Source of the DNA: Paenibacillus tianmuensis
Lineage (GTDB): Bacteria > Bacillota > Bacilli > Paenibacillales > NBRC-103111
Assembly (NCBI RefSeq): GCF_900100345.1
Contig: NZ_FMTT01000042.1
Location: forward strand, 1-53,534
Direction: 5' to 3'
DNA: 53,534 nucleotides
In this document: in pieces, positions 24,038 to 31,481 of the stretch
How the letters are laid out: each line of letters begins with the position of its first letter
Position numbering within the stretch: position 1 is the stretch's first letter
Notes under the pieces: model-generated
Seen by the model: the letters and a program-made list of their open reading frames with translations, nothing else
Databases searched by the model: none
Told to the model about the DNA's origin: nothing
Translations under genes and position numbers: made by a program

Positions 24038-26504
24038 CACCGATCCTCGCGCCGATCAGCCGGCGGAGGATCTTGCCTCTCCCGCAGCCTGCGGCAAGGG
24101 CACGGCTGTTGCTGCTCGCGCTCGCGCAGCGACCGCAGCTTGCGTCAGCGCCTTCCGCGAGGAGGCGCGAACTCCCGCCAATTGGGCGGGAGACGTCGCC
24201 CTCAGCGTGCTGCTGCTTCTGCTGCTGCTCGAGTGGCTGTACCCGCTGCGCAGATTGTCGGAGCTTACTGAGATATATAGTATCGCTCCGTTCGCCGTTA
24301 CTTTTGCAGCATTCATGCTGTTGGATACGTTCCGCCTGCCGGGACCGGCAGCTTGGTCGGCCAAAGCGTTATGGATCGTTGCCGTAACGGCTTGGATTCA
24401 TAACGGACAATCGATGCCTTCCCCCTCCTGGTGGCTTCAATGGGGTCGCGAGCTGGCCGCCGATGCCGCCGAAGGCTTGCAGGGGAATGTGGCGAGCTGG
24501 GAGCCTGCGACACGGACGCTTTGTTTTATGGCGGGCTGGTCATTCTTTGTGTCCGTCGTGCAATCGTTCGTGTTGGAGCGTCGGCAGCTGATTTGGTTTC
24601 TCGGATTGACGCTTGGCTATTTGGCGTGCTTTCAGACCGTGTTGGCCTTGGATATGTTTCACGCCGTGCTGCGCTGTACGGGCTTCGGACTGCTGCTTCA
24701 AGCCATGCTTCAGCCCGGACGGGCAAATCGCTGGCGGGGAGAAGCGTTCTCTTCCAATCCTGCATCCGAAAAACAGACGCGCATCCTTCCCGCGCTGCTG
24801 CTAACGGCAGCCTGTCTTAGCGCCGGTCTGCTCGGAGCGTCGCTGCATCCGCAGGATATGCGGACCCCCGACTGGTCCGGGTATGTCCGGTCGCTTGAAG
24901 ACCGCTTATTAAGCAAAGCATGGCTGCAGCGGCACGGATGGACGTCGGAGACGAGAGCCCGCACAGGGTACGGCTCCGACGACGGCAAGCTCGGGCGACC
25001 TCTGCAGCAGGACGACAGCCTGGCTTTTACGGCGGTTACTCCCAGGCTTACTTACTGGCGGGGCGAGGCCAAAAGCTTTTATACCGGCCAAGGCTGGGCG
25101 GCAGTGAATGACCCGCCGGCCGCGTTCGTGCCCAATCAGACGGAAAGGCAAGAGGACAGCCGACTGCGTTCGGCGGCTTCCACCCTCGTTCGGCAGGAAA
25201 TCCGCATCGCTTCTCCGAGCTTGAACCGCCAGCTCTTCGCGGGCGGCGAACTTAAACGGGTGGCGTCGATGCAGTCGGCCGAAGGGAAGCCGATTCCGAC
25301 CGAATGGGTCTGGAAGCAGGACACGACAGACCGGTATACGGTCCCGGCCTTAACGGACCCGCTCGTTTCCTACGAAGTCGACGCTTTGGTGCTGACCGAT
25401 CGCACAATACCGGCGGCCGATGCGGGGACCGATTATGCCGAAGACGTGAGGCATCGGTTTTTGCAGCTTCCCGCCTCGCTGCCGGATCGAGTCCGTCGCC
25501 TTGCAGAGCAGCTAACTATGGGCTTGCAGACGCCCTATGCGAAAGCGGAGGCGATCGAGCGTTATTTAAGGAAGCATTATGTCTACAGCTTGGAAGGAAC
25601 GCGAGCCGCGGGTAAGAACGAGGACTTCGTCGACCGGTTCCTGTTCGAGCAAAAGACCGGATATTGCGATCACTTTTCTACCGCGATGGTCGTGCTGCTC
25701 CGTTCCGCCGGGGTACCGGCCCGCTGGGTCAAAGGATTCGCGCCTGGCGAGGCGGTGTCCCGGACCGCCGACAGAGACGAACGCTACGTCGTCCAAGTGC
25801 GCCAAAAGCATGCGCATTCTTGGGTAGAAGCGTATTTTCCGTCGGTCGGTTGGGTTCCGTTCGAGCCGACTCCCGGTTTTGCTCTATCAGGAAGAGCTTC
25901 TGCTGACGAGGTCCCTGCGGCTGCCTCAACCGCAGCTCTAACGGCAAATAACGAAGCGGCAAAACGGTCGCTCATATCCCAATGGGCCGCGTCGCTGACC
26001 GATTTTGCAAATACCGCATTGGATCGTGTAAAAGCCACGTTATCCGCGGCTGTCGCCTCGGTCGAAGGGTGGATGCGTGCCGCAGTATCCTTTTTACGGA
26101 GCATCGCAGTTGCGCCGCTTTTCCTATGGCCGATAGCACCGCTCCTTGTCGGCGGCTTCCTTCTGGCTTTCCTCAGCAGACGTCGGGCCATCCGCTGCGA
26201 GCCCGTGCAGGCTGCCCACTCCCGCGGCAGCTTGCACCGGGCCTCGTTGCACCGCTTCGCCGACCGGCTGTGGCGGCGGCTGCAGCGCTCGTACGGCCGT
26301 GCGGCGCCGCAGCAAACGCTGCGCGAATACGCGAATACCCGCCGCTGCCGCAGCGAGGCGCAGCGCATCACGCTGCTCCAACTGGCGCAACTGCTTGAAA
26401 CGGTGCGCTATGCCGATCCGCATGGCCCGCAGGGGCAGGTTACCCGCCGTATGCTCACGGACGCATGGCGGCGCCTGCGTCAAAACCGGAGCCTGGAACC
26501 GTAG
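24018..26504 (+). CDS. Transglutaminase-like membrane protein (TgpA type)
   Basis: This protein of 828 residues has about six membrane helices in its first 290 residues, an extracellular DUF3488-like region, a transglutaminase core, a further membrane helix (about 700-715) and a cytoplasmic C-terminal domain. The core has Cys550 in TGYCDHFSTAMVVLLRSAGVPARWV and His600 in HAHSWVEAYF. At the third catalytic position it reads WVPFEPTP, with Glu instead of Asp, a variant I recall as frequent in this branch. I chose the ATG at 24018 because AGGAGGT lies just upstream; the frame stays open earlier only because of the GC-rich DNA. Third gene of the MoxR/DUF58 operon. Confidence 0.87.
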   Translation: MPLSAPNTDPRADQPAEDLASPAACGKGTAVAARARAATAACVSAFREEARTPANWAGDVALSVLLLLLLLEWLYPLRRLSELTEIYSIAPFAVTFAAFMLLDTFRLPGPAAWSAKALWIVAVTAWIHNGQSMPSPSWWLQWGRELAADAAEGLQGNVASWEPATRTLCFMAGWSFFVSVVQSFVLERRQLIWFLGLTLGYLACFQTVLALDMFHAVLRCTGFGLLLQAMLQPGRANRWRGEAFSSNPASEKQTRILPALLLTAACLSAGLLGASLHPQDMRTPDWSGYVRSLEDRLLSKAWLQRHGWTSETRARTGYGSDDGKLGRPLQQDDSLAFTAVTPRLTYWRGEAKSFYTGQGWAAVNDPPAAFVPNQTERQEDSRLRSAASTLVRQEIRIASPSLNRQLFAGGELKRVASMQSAEGKPIPTEWVWKQDTTDRYTVPALTDPLVSYEVDALVLTDRTIPAADAGTDYAEDVRHRFLQLPASLPDRVRRLAEQLTMGLQTPYAKAEAIERYLRKHYVYSLEGTRAAGKNEDFVDRFLFEQKTGYCDHFSTAMVVLLRSAGVPARWVKGFAPGEAVSRTADRDERYVVQVRQKHAHSWVEAYFPSVGWVPFEPTPGFALSGRASADEVPAAASTAALTANNEAAKRSLISQWAASLTDFANTALDRVKATLSAAVASVEGWMRAAVSFLRSIAVAPLFLWPIAPLLVGGFLLAFLSRRRAIRCEPVQAAHSRGSLHRASLHRFADRLWRRLQRSYGRAAPQQTLREYANTRRCRSEAQRITLLQLAQLLETVRYADPHGPQGQVTRRMLTDAWRRLRQNRSLEP

Positions 26505-26877
26505 GCGCTCTTCCGCGAAGAGCCGCCTCCCGTTCCGGGCTTTTCTCTTCCGTAGGTCGGTCTATGCAACCTCCTTTTTTCCTCAATGAACCCACGACAA
26601 CTGGTGACTATATGCAAACCGCTCACAGCTTACCCACAGTGCACATCCGAAGAGAGGAGCATCGTATCGTCCACATCTCCCCAGCGGCATGCGTCACGGT
26701 TTCGTTTATACACATACTCCCAGCATCATATTCGATATCACGCTTTGTACATAATATAGGTGGCAGACCGAATACTGCCCTGAGCCGGTTTTCCTTTCCT
26801 GAAAACCCTTTTCTGGAGCTTTATGGATTAGATATAACGCTTACATCGGCGCTGCGGCGAGACTTTCCGCTCAGGCA
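26505..26877 (+). other. Intergenic region upstream of guaA
   Basis: About 370 bases without a supported gene. A short hairpin without a T-run (GCTCTTC / GAAGAGC) lies just after the upstream stop. I looked for a purine riboswitch core (GTTTCTAC ... GTAAAT) and did not find one. Confidence 0.5.
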
Positions 26878-26906
26878 TTGCCCTTTGCCGGGGAGAAGTT
26901 TATAAT
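26878..26906 (+). promoter_or_regulatory. guaA promoter
   Basis: TTGCCC and TATAAT are 17 bases apart, 48 bases before the guaA start. The leader is too short for an aptamer. Confidence 0.6.
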
Positions 26907-26953
26907 AAGTTTCATTGAAAACGAACGAAGAAGCCAGGAGGAACTTACTTAAC

Positions 26954-28492
26954 ATGGACAAGCCGAACGAAATCATTGTGGTGCTCGACTTTGGCGGACA
27001 GTACAACCAACTCATCGCCCGTCGGATTCGCGACTTGGGCGTTTACAGCGAATTGCTGCCTTATAACACCCCGATTGAAAAAATCAGAGCGCTGCAGCCG
27101 AAAGGCATCGTTTTCTCGGGAGGCCCCGCCAGCGTGTACGGAGAAGCATCGCCGTTGGTCGATCCGGCTGTGTACGAGCTTGGCGTGCCGATTTTCGGAA
27201 TTTGCTACGGCATGCAGCTGATGGCGCATCAATTGCAGGGCAAGGTGGAACGGGCATCGAAGCGGGAGTATGGCAAAGCCGAGGTCGATTTCACCGACGC
27301 GTGCGGTTTGGTGCATGGCCTCGATAAAAAACAAACGGTTTGGATGAGCCACAGCGATCTTGTCGTCCAAGCGCCGGAAGGCTTCATCATTGACGCTAGC
27401 ACCGAGCATGCTCCTGTAGCGGCCATGAGCCATCCGGAGAAAAAAATGTTCGCCGTTCAATTCCATCCGGAAGTGCGTCACTCCGTCTACGGCAACGATA
27501 TCATCCGCAACTTCCTGTATCATATTTGCGGCTGCGAGGGCAAGTGGAGCATGGAATCGTTCATCGAGGATACGATCCGCGACATTCGCAATCAGGTCGG
27601 CAATAAAAAAGTGCTGTGCGCGCTCAGCGGCGGCGTCGATTCGTCCGTCGTGGCGGCGCTCATTCATAAAGCGGTCGGCGACCAATTGACTTGTATGTTC
27701 ATCGATCACGGTCTGCTGCGCAAAGGCGAAGCGGAAAGCGTCATGGACACGTTCGTCGGCAAATTCGATATGCACGTCGTCAAAATCGACGCGCGCGAAC
27801 GGTTCCTTGGCAAGCTCGCCGGCGTGGACGATCCGGAACAAAAACGCAAAATCATCGGCACGGAATTCATCCGCGTCTTTGAAGAAGAATCGGCCGAACT
27901 CGGCGATTTCGCGTTCCTTGCCCAAGGCACACTGTACACGGACATTGTGGAAAGCGGCACGGCAACGGCGCAAACGATCAAATCGCACCATAACGTCGGC
28001 GGCTTGCCGGAAGACATGAAGTTCGAGCTCGTGGAGCCGCTCAAAGCGCTATTCAAGGACGAGGTCCGCAAGGTTGGTGAGGAATGCGGCCTTCCGGCGG
28101 CTATCGTATGGCGCCAGCCGTTCCCGGGTCCGGGACTTGCCATCCGCGTGCTTGGCGAAGTCACGGAGGAGAAGCTGCACATCGTACGCGAATCCGACGC
28201 GATTCTTCGCGACGAAATCGCCAAAGCCGGTCTTGACCGCGAAATTTGGCAATATTTTACCGCGCTTCCCAATATGAAAAGCGTCGGCGTCATGGGGGAC
28301 GAGCGTACGTATTCGTACACCGTCGGCATCCGCGCCGTAACGTCGATCGACGGCATGACCGCCGATTGGGCTCGTATTCCGTGGGACGTGCTGGAGAAAA
28401 TTTCGGTACGGATCGTCAACGAGGTTGATAACGTCAACCGCATCGTGTACGATGTTACCTCGAAACCACCGGCAACCATTGAGTGGGAATAG
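26954..28492 (+). CDS. guaA: GMP synthase (glutamine-hydrolysing)
   Basis: This 512-residue enzyme converts XMP to GMP. The N-terminal class I amidotransferase domain (1-195) has the nucleophile Cys84 in GICYGMQ and the FHPE histidine-glutamate pair. The ATP pyrophosphatase domain has the PP-loop SGGVDSS, and the C-terminal dimerisation domain ends in PPATIEWE, the usual GuaA terminus. The ATG at 26954 follows AGGAGG by 13 bases, a slightly long spacing. It is transcribed alone, with a promoter at 26878 and a strong terminator at 28529. Confidence 0.96.
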   Translation: MDKPNEIIVVLDFGGQYNQLIARRIRDLGVYSELLPYNTPIEKIRALQPKGIVFSGGPASVYGEASPLVDPAVYELGVPIFGICYGMQLMAHQLQGKVERASKREYGKAEVDFTDACGLVHGLDKKQTVWMSHSDLVVQAPEGFIIDASTEHAPVAAMSHPEKKMFAVQFHPEVRHSVYGNDIIRNFLYHICGCEGKWSMESFIEDTIRDIRNQVGNKKVLCALSGGVDSSVVAALIHKAVGDQLTCMFIDHGLLRKGEAESVMDTFVGKFDMHVVKIDARERFLGKLAGVDDPEQKRKIIGTEFIRVFEEESAELGDFAFLAQGTLYTDIVESGTATAQTIKSHHNVGGLPEDMKFELVEPLKALFKDEVRKVGEECGLPAAIVWRQPFPGPGLAIRVLGEVTEEKLHIVRESDAILRDEIAKAGLDREIWQYFTALPNMKSVGVMGDERTYSYTVGIRAVTSIDGMTADWARIPWDVLEKISVRIVNEVDNVNRIVYDVTSKPPATIEWE

Positions 28493-28528
28493 GAAGTTTC
28501 CTTACACCAGCAACTATTGAGTGCCCCA

Positions 28529-28578
28529 AATACTCTCTTTTATTTTGCGTTATTTGCGAATAAAAGAGAGTATTTTTT
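28529..28578 (+). terminator. Rho-independent terminator of guaA
   Basis: A perfect 16-bp stem (AATACTCTCTTTTATT with its complement at 28559-28574) is followed by a T-run. Confidence 0.88.
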
Positions 28579-28618
28579 ATATGCATAGCGTGAGAAAAAT
28601 GTTCATTTCTTTTGCGAT

Positions 28619-29104
28619 TTATCTCGTTCCATACATCATGAGAAGCTTTCCATTTTCTTTTGCAAGAGCATAATAAATGACCCCGCCTTGACATCCCGGA
28701 GGAAGAGTTCCTTCGACAATCCAAGCTTCTGCAATAGGGTTATAGCTGATAGCGAAGGGAGTTTCCTCCAAAAAATGAGAATAATACTCCGCTAAATAGG
28801 AGAAGATTGCCGTTGCAACTGCATGTTCATCTGTAAGCTCACCAAAAGCAATTTCATTTCCAAACCGATCTTGCTGGAGAAGAGTGTCGCGATCGGCGAA
28901 ATAGAGTTCAAACCTCCCAATTAAATTCTCATCATCCAAATCACGTTCTACAAAGCCATATTCGATGACTTTTTCCTTTTGATAAACGTTGCGTTTGCTC
29001 TTTTTCTTATGGTCGACCCGTACGGTGATTTGATTGACTCGAAGCCGGTCACGTTCTCGCTCCTGCTCCGCTATGAATTGCTCCAAACCATCCATAAAAC
29101 TCAT
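28619..29104 (-). CDS. Hypothetical protein, 161 residues
   Basis: The frame begins at an ATG preceded by GAGGGTG at 8 bases (protein begins MSFMDGLEQF). The N-terminal third is charged and helical with a KKKSKR patch, and the rest is acidic with an aromatic-rich stretch (YLAEYYSHFLEETPFAISYNP). No signal peptide or membrane helix is seen and I recognise no domain. The acidic, single-domain character and AT-rich codons against GC-richer neighbours suggest a recently acquired or fast-evolving gene. It stands alone between guaA and the riboswitch-controlled permease, on the opposite strand. Confidence 0.7.
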   Translation of the reverse strand: MSFMDGLEQFIAEQERERDRLRVNQITVRVDHKKKSKRNVYQKEKVIEYGFVERDLDDENLIGRFELYFADRDTLLQQDRFGNEIAFGELTDEHAVATAIFSYLAEYYSHFLEETPFAISYNPIAEAWIVEGTLPPGCQGGVIYYALAKENGKLLMMYGTR

Positions 29105-29349
29105 TTTGAAATCACCCTCAAAGAGATTGTTGAGATCCAGGAGGAATCTATGCACTTCCATCTACTTACTCCATCAATTATGAATTATAACACAGGCTTT
29201 TCTTTCATATTCAGAAAAATGTATAAATGGTTAAAATTTCGACGGTATCCTCATCAATCGAAATTATTCGTCTACCACATATCAATAAAGCCATCGGCCA
29301 CGATTCCGAACGAAATTATCACTATTACGCAGATTGTTCGGAAAAACAT

Positions 29350-29378
29350 TTGACAATCGCCGCTCCCGATTTTAGAAT
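29350..29378 (+). promoter_or_regulatory. Promoter of the riboswitch-permease transcript
   Basis: TTGACA (29350-29355) and TAGAAT (29373-29378) are exactly 17 bases apart, starting RNA about 20 bases before the aptamer. Confidence 0.75.
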
Positions 29379-29406
29379 AAGGAATGTTGACAACAAAGGA
29401 ATAACC

Positions 29407-29476
29407 GTTTCGTATAATTCCGGGAATTGGCCTGGAAGTTTCTACGAGATCACCGTAAATGATCTGGCTACGAACA
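29407..29476 (+). ncRNA. Purine (guanine-class) riboswitch aptamer
   Basis: P1 is formed by TTCGTA (29409-29414) and TACGAA (29469-29474). The conserved TATAAT, GTTTCTAC and CCGTAAAT segments of the three-way junction and loops are present in order. The last junction strand reads GGCTACG where the family usually has GACTATG; its C corresponds to the C74 position that pairs with guanine, so guanine/hypoxanthine rather than adenine is the expected ligand. The G for A next to it is uncommon. Ligand binding should favour the downstream terminator and shut off the permease. Confidence 0.9.
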
Positions 29477-29488
29477 AGGATAGGACGG

Positions 29489-29551
29489 TCCACGGATATA
29501 TCCGTGGAGCCTTCTTTTGCTTGATAGCCCGGGGTCGTTACCCGGGCTTTT
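29489..29551 (+). terminator. Riboswitch expression platform: two hairpins
   Basis: The first hairpin (TCCACGGA with TCCGTGGA, 29489-29508) is followed by a broken T-tract TTCTTTTG. The second (AGCCCGGG with CCCGGGCT, 29526-29548) is followed by TTTT. Both precede the ribosome site of the permease gene. Which one serves as the regulated terminator is not clear. Confidence 0.7.
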
Positions 29552-29591
29552 CGTCGTTGTTCCGATTAAATATTGTGGGAGGATTTCTAGA

Positions 29592-31004
29592 ATGGAGCGG
29601 TTTTTTAAACTGAAGGAAAACGGTACCACCGTACGTACCGAGATCATGGCCGGGCTGACGACGTTTATGACGATGGCCTACATTTTGGCTGTGAATCCGA
29701 ACATTCTTAGCGCGTTCGGCTCCGGGGCGACAGGCATGGACTGGACGGCGGTGTTTCTGGCCACGGCGATTGCCGCAGGCGTAATGACGATTGCGATGGG
29801 CCTGTTCGTCAACTTTCCGGTTGCGCTTGCGCCGGGGATGGGGCTCAACGCTTATTTTGCAACGGTCATTTTAGCATCGCAAGGTCAATTCACGTATCAA
29901 ATGGGATTGACGGCGGTCTTCATTTCGGGTTTGATTTTTATCGTATTGACGGTAACCAAAGTGCGGCAGCTGCTGCTGGTCGCCGTGCCGGACAGCCTTA
30001 AGCACGCGATTACCGTAGGGATCGGGCTCTTCATTGCGATTATCGGAGTGAAGAACAGCGGTCTGCTGACAGTTGCGGTGGAAGCGGGCAAAGACATTCC
30101 GGCGCACAAATATACGAACGTTCTTTCGTTTGAAACGGTATTCCATATCGGGAGCATGAAGGACCCGAGCGTGCTGCTCTGCATTATCGGCTTGGCGCTC
30201 ATCTCCATTCTGATGGTGCTGCGCGTCCGTGGAGCGATTTTGTTCGGGATTATACTCACGACGCTCGTCGGCGTGTTCATGCACAATCCGGACGGCTCGC
30301 CTATGGTGAATTTCGCCAACCTGACAAGCGACAAAACGACCTGGGTGCCCGACATGAGCAAGCTGGCATTCGGTCATTTCGATTTCGCCGGTATTATGAA
30401 TGCGGGAATCATCTCGGTCATTGCGACGTTCACGTTTGTCGAGATGTTCGATACGTTCGGCACGCTCGTAGGCACGGCCAACCGGGCGGGCTTCATGAAG
30501 AACAAGGAAGAAGGCAACAAAAAAGTCGGCAAAGCGATGATGGTCGACGCTGTTGGCGTCAGCGCCGGCGCGTTGGTCGGAACGAGTACGGTGACCGCGT
30601 TTGTCGAAAGCTCTGCGGGGGTAGCCGAAGGCGGACGTACAGGTCTTACGGCAGTTACGACGGGCGTATGCTTCCTGCTGGCGCTCTTTCTGGCGCCGAT
30701 TGCGGCGCTCATTCCGGGTCCGGCTACGGCGGCGGCTCTGATCATCGTGGGCGTGCTGATGATGCAGTCGGTGCGCGAGATCGATTTTCAAGATTTGGTG
30801 TATGGTATTCCGGCTTTTCTGATCGTGGCGCTTATGCCGTTCACGTATAATATCGCGAACGGGATTTCGTTCGGGATCGTCAGCTACGTGCTGCTGGCGA
30901 CGGTCGCCAAATTGGGCGGCAAGGGCCAATACAAAGTGCATTGGCTGATGTGGCTGCTGGCCGTGCTCGTGGTCGCCCGCTATATATTTGTCGGCGGAGA
31001 ATAA
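29592..31004 (+). CDS. pbuG: NCS2-family guanine/hypoxanthine permease
   Basis: This 470-residue membrane protein has 12 or more hydrophobic segments and AzgA-type motifs: MTMAYILAVNP, ALAPGMGLNAYF, the FVEMFDTFGTLVGTANRAG loop and GTSTVTAFVESSAGVAEGGRTGL. It imports guanine or hypoxanthine with protons. The guanine-class riboswitch directly upstream supports this substrate. The ATG at 29592 follows GGGAGG by about 8 bases. A 12-bp terminator stem follows the gene. Confidence 0.93.
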   Translation: MERFFKLKENGTTVRTEIMAGLTTFMTMAYILAVNPNILSAFGSGATGMDWTAVFLATAIAAGVMTIAMGLFVNFPVALAPGMGLNAYFATVILASQGQFTYQMGLTAVFISGLIFIVLTVTKVRQLLLVAVPDSLKHAITVGIGLFIAIIGVKNSGLLTVAVEAGKDIPAHKYTNVLSFETVFHIGSMKDPSVLLCIIGLALISILMVLRVRGAILFGIILTTLVGVFMHNPDGSPMVNFANLTSDKTTWVPDMSKLAFGHFDFAGIMNAGIISVIATFTFVEMFDTFGTLVGTANRAGFMKNKEEGNKKVGKAMMVDAVGVSAGALVGTSTVTAFVESSAGVAEGGRTGLTAVTTGVCFLLALFLAPIAALIPGPATAAALIIVGVLMMQSVREIDFQDLVYGIPAFLIVALMPFTYNIANGISFGIVSYVLLATVAKLGGKGQYKVHWLMWLLAVLVVARYIFVGGE

Positions 31005-31023
31005 AGCTTGCGATTGTGGATTT

Positions 31024-31058
31024 GCCTGTCGTCTCTTACATGAGACGGCGGGCTTTTT
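31024..31058 (+). terminator. Rho-independent terminator of pbuG
   Basis: GCCTGTCGTCTC pairs with GAGACGGCGGGC around a 6-base loop, with two G-T pairs, and six T follow. Confidence 0.88.
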
Positions 31059-31087
31059 TAGTTGATGAAGCGACGAAAAGCTGGAGT

Positions 31088-31347
31088 AGAGGTTGTGGAT
31101 ATAGTTATCCACAACCTCTGTGCATAGTGTGGGTAATTCCGGAAACCCGCGTCAGAAGAACATTTAGAGTGATCCGTTTTCCCAAGGGGGAGTGGATAAA
31201 TTTTTCATAGTGAACATGTGGATAATGTGAATAAGTTTGTGGATTCCTTGAAAAAGCCTGTTTTTTCTAGAGAATTTGACACCTTTTTATGGGGATAATG
31301 TTGTGGATAGAGTGAATAGCTCTGGTACAGGGGATAAGCTGGATAAA
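31088..31347. promoter_or_regulatory. Cluster of DnaA-box-like sites
   Basis: Two perfect TTATCCACA boxes occur (31105-31113 on top, 31217-31225 below). Five sites with one mismatch lie at 31094, 31191, 31226, 31290 and 31302, and three with two mismatches at 31238, 31329 and 31338. All except the first perfect box point the same way (TGTGGATAA on top). Two boxes face each other inside a perfect 14-bp inverted repeat (31088-31119). No replication gene is nearby, so this is more like a DnaA-binding cluster outside oriC than an origin. The segment 31059-31481 holds no supported gene. Confidence 0.6.
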
Positions 31348-31481
31348 GCGGAACGAATTGGGCAAAGTACGGAAAAGAGCTCTTTGTAAGGGATTTGGCG
31401 GAGCATGCAAAATTTCGATGCTATTGCACGTGCGATACGCTGCATACGACGAATTCCATTGGCAAGGGAAGGCGGTACATT

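Noticed and set aside
22763..24040. 425-residue frame on the - strand opposite the DUF58 gene
   Set aside because: It arises from the GC-rich burst, which removes stops from all frames. The product is low-complexity Arg/Pro/Gly and has no start signal.
26562..26905. Open frame on the + strand in the guaA upstream region
   Set aside because: No ribosome site, no protein-like composition, and it crosses the guaA promoter.
26640..26953. Purine riboswitch upstream of guaA
   Set aside because: The conserved junction segments are missing and the promoter leaves a leader of only about 40 bases.
29871..31112. 413-residue frame opposite pbuG
   Set aside because: Antisense to a clear permease and highly enriched in His and Arg; no start signals.
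31059..31481. The chromosomal replication origin oriC
   Set aside because: DnaA boxes are present but dnaA, dnaN, rpmH or gid/mnm genes are not, and no AT-rich unwinding region with phased trinucleotides is obvious.
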